This document shows positions 60,025 to 64,000 of a DNA stretch of 64,000 nt, piece by piece (positions within the stretch are counted from its first letter, which is position 1; every line of letters starts with the position of its first letter). Under the pieces are notes generated by a model. The model had not been told where the DNA came from. It ran no database searches and saw nothing but the letters and a program-made list of their open reading frames with translations. Made by a program: the position numbers and the translations under genes. Origin of the DNA: Amblyornis subalaris (taxonomy: Eukaryota > Chordata > Aves > Passeriformes > Ptilonorhynchidae); contig JACAXG010000081.1 of assembly GCA_018881555.1 (NCBI GenBank), positions 1,098,399 through 1,162,398 of the forward strand. Reading direction: 5' to 3'.

Positions 60025-61929
60025 GGACCTGTTATTTATGAGAATGAAGCCATGGATTCCCATCAAGACTCTTTGTACAGAAACAAAGAAAGCCCTTCCC
60101 TGTGTCTTCCATTTCTCCTACTGGAAACTCTTTTCTATGTGGCCCCGCATACGGTACGTAGAGCAGGATGCCGTCAGGGTTTGCAGCCACCTCCTGCTCG
60201 GCCAGGGCTTCCGTTAACACACACTAACAAATCTGCAAAGCTGCTGTTTCCGTTCCTATGGCCCAGCTCCGGCTGCTCCCGGAGCGGAGCGGCCACCCAG
60301 TTTACATGGCTCAGGCAGGGAGGCTCCTGTGGCACCCCGGGTCCCCAGGGTGGGGGAGTTCTGGTCCTTAGGAGAGCTGAGGGGGTGCAGGGGCCAGCAG
60401 GGCCAGCAGCAGCACTTACAGTGTATCTGTATTCTCTTGTTCATTTGCACTCCGAAGATGTGGTCCTGAGCCGTGAAGTCTGGGACAGTGTGATGAAAGG
60501 ATGTTTCTCTCTTTCCCAAAGAAAAGCCGGAGTATTTGAACATGGGTAGGGCTGTCCTAGCAGAGACCCTCATCTGCAGCCTCCCCGTGCTCTGCAGTAT
60601 GTTCCTGTCTCCCAGCAGGACTGTGTGAGCTCTACCTTCCCGAGTGTTGTGTGGGAGCCTTTGCTCCTGGCACCCTCGTTCCACAGGGAACGTGTCCCTT
60701 GGCACCTCAGTATGAGAGAGAGGGGTGGAGAAGTGGGAGGGAAAGGATTGGACTCATCAAAATTCACTGTCAGAGCAGAGGCACAGAACCCGTGGCTTCC
60801 ACAGGCTGTTTTGCACAGACCTGAGTTAACAAAAAGGTCTGTGCAGGGTCGGGGCGTTGGGCTGGTCAGGGTTTGGTGTCCTGCCTCAGTTTCCCCTCTA
60901 TGAAAGGGACCTGAATTGTCACCTGCTCTCTGCTCAGAGGGGGAGCACGAGGATCTGTTCATGCATTGGTGGCAAAGAGCTTTGCAGCTGTAAACTGCAG
61001 TATAAATGCCAAGGATTTATAAACAGGGAGGGAGCAGTTGGGATGCTCACAGTGGGCAGGAGCTTCCTGGCGAGCATGGCTATGTCAGGGAAGCTGCCAG
61101 TGCTCCTGTGCTACTGTCCCAAGAGCAGGGACAGCTCCAGGCTNCGGTGTCTGCCTGAACCCAGCGCCAATCTGGGACTTTACCTCACAACTTCTTGCAG
61201 GTGTAGTGAAACACCACGGTGCTGCCTGGGCCAGGCCAGGCCCCTGGTGTGGGGGGCTGCGTCACTTGTGCTTGGGGGGGAGGATGGACCTGGGAAGGGC
61301 TCGGTTTCCCTTTCAGGATAATGGTGTGTGACCTAGGAAGTGACACTTCCCAGGCTGCAGCTCGTAGTCCCGTGTGTCCTGAGCAGCCTTATTAAAATAA
61401 TGATATTCCCAAGGAGGGGTTGTGGGAGCAAATTACTCGGTTTTATTTTACTTTCCTTCTCTTCAGGGTAGCAGATTTCCCTGGTGCAATAATTCCTTTA
61501 AAACCCAAAGGGGAAGAGCACTGGGCTTCCCCTCTCCGTCACAGGGCTGGCCGGTCCCAAACCTCCCCCTGCTGCCACACTCCGCTCCTTCTGCCGTGCC
61601 TCAGTTTCCCCGCCCAGCCCCTCCCCTCCCTACCTCGCAGGGGTGTTGGGAATTACCGTTTCTGAAGCACTTTGAAGCCCTCTGGGGGAAGGCACTGGAG
61701 ACACGCGTGTGCTGGTCGGAGCCCGGGGGATTTTCCCTTCCCAAAGCCCCGGTGGTGTCCCCGCCGCGGCCGCAACGCAGGACTCGTGCCCATCACCTGG
61801 GAAACTTTTTGCTCTTCCTTCCTCGACAGTATAACAACCCTCAAACTGAAATGTATATTTTTGCTAGAAGTACAAACCTCCAAGTGTTTTTAATAATATA
61901 AATAGTGTCCACAAACTGACTTGACTTTA
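60025..61929 (+). other. PPARD: PPARD 3' UTR
   Basis: About 1.9 kb from the stop codon to the only good polyadenylation signal. AT-rich near the end. The open frames here are short and lack coding features. Confidence 0.75.
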
Positions 61930-61935
61930 AATAAA
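61930..61935 (+). terminator. PPARD: PPARD polyadenylation signal (AATAAA)
   Basis: Canonical AATAAA in an AT-rich stretch, followed by a T-rich and GT-containing region (CCTGTCTTTGTGG) at about 61972-61984. Confidence 0.8.
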
Positions 61936-61984
61936 TCTGAACTAAATATTTAAGAATCTTTTAGCGTCCAGCCTGTCTTTGTGG

Positions 61985-62540
61985 AATTTCTCTCAGCGCC
62001 TAGGGGGGCTGCCCGTGGGAGGGTTTCCTGGAGAGGCCATGGGATTTGCTGTGATTTCCACGGATTTGCCATCATTCTTGGGTCTCTCTAATTCCCAGAT
62101 CTCATACCTGCTGTGGTTTTCCTGCCTGCAGACCTAAAACAGTAGAAAGAGCCAGTCCCGAGCAGGATCCCAGCCTCAGAGCCGAGTGCTTTTGTGCCCC
62201 AAATGAGCTGGAAATGAGCTGAAAACACCCCCAAATGGGCAAGAATGAGCTCCAGGGCAGTCACGTGCTGGCACCTGGCTCTGCCCTTGGCCGTGCCTAA
62301 ACACCTGAGAATTTTCAGGGAGCAGCTGCAGCCCCCCAGGCTCCCCTCTGCCCGGTTTGAGTGCCCTGGGGGAAGCTGTTCCATTGCTCCCGGCCTCTCC
62401 CATGCAGCTGGGGGCACATGGAGCCGTGGTGCTGCTGGGCAGGGGGCCCAGGGTACCTGGCTGGGGACCCTGCGTGGTTTACCCCAGCAGGCAGCGAAAC
62501 ACCACCCAGCCGTTCACCTCCTCCCTTCCCAGCGGGTTGG
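61985..62540. other. Intergenic spacer between PPARD and the makorin-like gene
   Basis: No gene or RNA seen. The next recognisable sequence is the repeat fragment that follows. Confidence 0.5.
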
Positions 62541-62665
62541 GGGAGAGAACTGAAAAAAAAGTGAAATTCACAAGCTGAGACAAAGACAGTTTAATAGGAC
62601 TGAAAAGGGAGGGGAAATAATACTAACGATAAAAGAATATATAGAATTTAGTGATGCACACTGGA
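62541..62665. mobile_element. Probable LTR-retrotransposon fragment of avian type
   Basis: The stretch with GAGACAAAGACAGTTTAATA and, further on, GATAAAAGAATATATAGAAT and AGTGATGCACAC resembles sequence I recall from LTR elements that are widespread in songbird genomes. No open reading frame or paired LTR is present, so this would be a degraded or solo remnant. Family and orientation were not determined, and the identification rests on memory rather than a search. Confidence 0.45.
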
Positions 62666-62849
62666 GTGGTGCCCCCGTTCAGGCTCGTCACTGCAGGAGC
62701 AGGAGGAACTGGGAAGTCCTTGAGTCAGTGTAAACAGTGCTCACACACCCGGGTGCTATCAGCCCGCCCGGGCTTGTCCTCCGCCCTAAAGACGTGTCGC
62801 CGGCTACTGGGGGAGAACTATCCCAGCCGGACCNGGGGCATGCTGAGGC

Positions 62850-62857
62850 CATAAATA
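62850..62857 (+). promoter_or_regulatory. TATA box of the makorin-like gene
   Basis: CATAAATA lies 43-50 bp upstream of the predicted start codon, so transcription would begin near 62880 with a 5' UTR of only about 20 nt. There is no strong CpG island here, unlike the other promoters in the window. Confidence 0.6.
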
Positions 62858-62899
62858 GCCCTGGGAAGTGGCCCAGCCCTCTTCGCTGCTGGGGAAGAG

Positions 62900-64000
62900 A
62901 TGGAGGGAGGCTCGATNGTGGCATCTGGGACGTTAAGGGCCGGTGCAAGCTGTCTGAGACCCCTGTGCAGGTAAGGGCTTGGGGGTGGGACGGCTGGGAG
63001 CAGCTTTGGGGGGAGATAGGCTGGAGATGGGGCCACGAGCCCCTCACTGTGGGGGCAGAAAGTGGATTGGGATGGCCTTGACCCATCCTCCCACCGATTT
63101 CCCCATCCCCACTCGNGATCTGGGGGTCGGCGGCAACACTNCAGCCAGGCAGCCCTTTCCTGCCAGCCCCAAGCCAANAGCTCCTGCCCCTCTCCATGCC
63201 CTAGCCCTCGGTACCCCTGCCTTTCCTCCATGCTCCCCCAGCCCGAGAAGAGCCCCCAGGCAGTCCCTGTCCCGGGCTTAGTTTGCTTTGCAATTAACCA
63301 GGAGATTAGGCTGGATGGGGCTGGGAGAGCCCTGGCTCCCCCAGGCTCTGCCCTTGGAAAGGGCTCCTGAGCCCAGACACCAGCCGGGGGGGCTTCCAAA
63401 ACATGTCCCCACCCAGACAAAGCTGGTACCGGGGGTACGTTGGGGCAAGCCTGGAGTAGGGTCTGACCCCAGCCATGCGGCTCCTCTGGCTAACAGGAAT
63501 TTTGCCCGTGGATTCTGTCGGTGGGGCCAGAACTGCCGCTTCTCGCANGACAGAAAATCAGCCCAGGTCTGCAGGTACTTCCAGCGCGGGTTTTGCAGTT
63601 ACGGAGAGCAGTGCAGGTAAGGAAAGGACTGCGAGGAGGGGCCCGATGCCATGAGGATGGGCTGGGAGCCTAGAGGAGGCATGCTGGACTGAAGGGACCG
63701 TCTGTCTCTGTCCTTGCGCTCCTCCAGTTACCAGCACATCCAGGAGGAGCCGGCACCAGTAAGGACCCGCTATGGCCAGGTGCCCACCGTGCCCTCCCCC
63801 CGCTGGGACNCAGAGCCTGGCACTGTGCCGACAGCCATGGCCCAGGACTGGGGAGGAGCCCAGTGCACCTCAGTCCCCCCTGCCCGCAGCGTGACACGTG
63901 TGGCTTTCAAGCTCCCAAAAGCGGAGGCTGAAGTGGGAGAGAAAGACAACAACATCCCAGCACTTGCTAACGTCCCCCATTGCGCCATCGGTGGAGAATT
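62900..64000 (+). CDS. Makorin-like CCCH zinc-finger protein, probable E3 ubiquitin ligase (5' part)
   Basis: Exons: 62900-62970, 63497-63616, and 63728 to beyond the right edge; 154 complete codons are seen. The first exon supplies the start (MEGGS) and the first zinc-binding Cys. The joined frame gives two CCCH fingers with exact makorin spacing: C23-X7-C31-X5-C37-X3-His41 and C49-X7-C57-X5-C63-X3-H67. Codon 41 reads CAN, so His is expected but not proven. VCRYFQRGFCSYGEQC is strongly makorin-like. Makorins bind RNA through these fingers and carry a RING ubiquitin-ligase domain further on, which would lie outside this window. All three exons join in frame with GT-AG sites. Which makorin this is cannot be settled; a divergent member or the MKRN4 type known from other vertebrates is possible. 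It is not the usual mammalian neighbour of PPARD. Confidence 0.8.

Overview
This is vertebrate nuclear DNA, almost certainly from a bird. Five genes can be reconstructed exon by exon with clean GT-AG junctions and continuous phase, and part of a sixth is present. Introns are short, CpG islands mark the promoters, and there is a CR1-like fragment and a fragment resembling avian LTR elements. The gene set SCUBE3, ZNF76, DEF6 and PPARD is the conserved block found on human 6p21.3. From general knowledge it corresponds to an avian microchromosome (chicken chromosome 26 equivalent). Scattered single Ns are isolated unresolved bases; the reading frames stay intact across them.

Layout, left to right: 1-5203 is a SCUBE3 intron (its first exons lie off the left edge). 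5204-13618 holds the last 16 coding exons of SCUBE3 (+), followed by a roughly 3.1 kb 3' UTR. 17507-20850 is RPL10A (-), complete, tail-to-tail with SCUBE3 and head-to-head with ZNF76 across a CpG-island promoter. 22473-30627 is ZNF76 (+), complete coding region. 31450-42475 is DEF6 (+), complete. A CpG island at about 42690-43485 is the likely PPARD promoter, followed by 12.4 kb of non-coding 5' intron. 55999-61935 holds the PPARD coding exons and 3' UTR (+). 62850-64000 is the TATA-type promoter and first three exons of a makorin-like CCCH zinc-finger gene (+), running off the right edge.

The genes are not a functional operon. They encode a secreted EGF/CUB signalling co-factor, a ribosomal protein, a zinc-finger activator of the ZNF143/Staf family, a Rho-family GEF of lymphocytes, a fatty-acid-responsive nuclear receptor, and a probable RNA-binding E3 ligase. 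What is unusual is mostly local: RPL10A sits at a different place and orientation from the mammalian order, a makorin-like gene lies next to PPARD, ZNF76 has a candidate extra acidic exon, DEF6 has a GC-AG intron, and a 40-bp block occurs twice in SCUBE3 introns. I found no evidence of a previously undescribed multi-gene system; this is mainly ordinary conserved vertebrate sequence.
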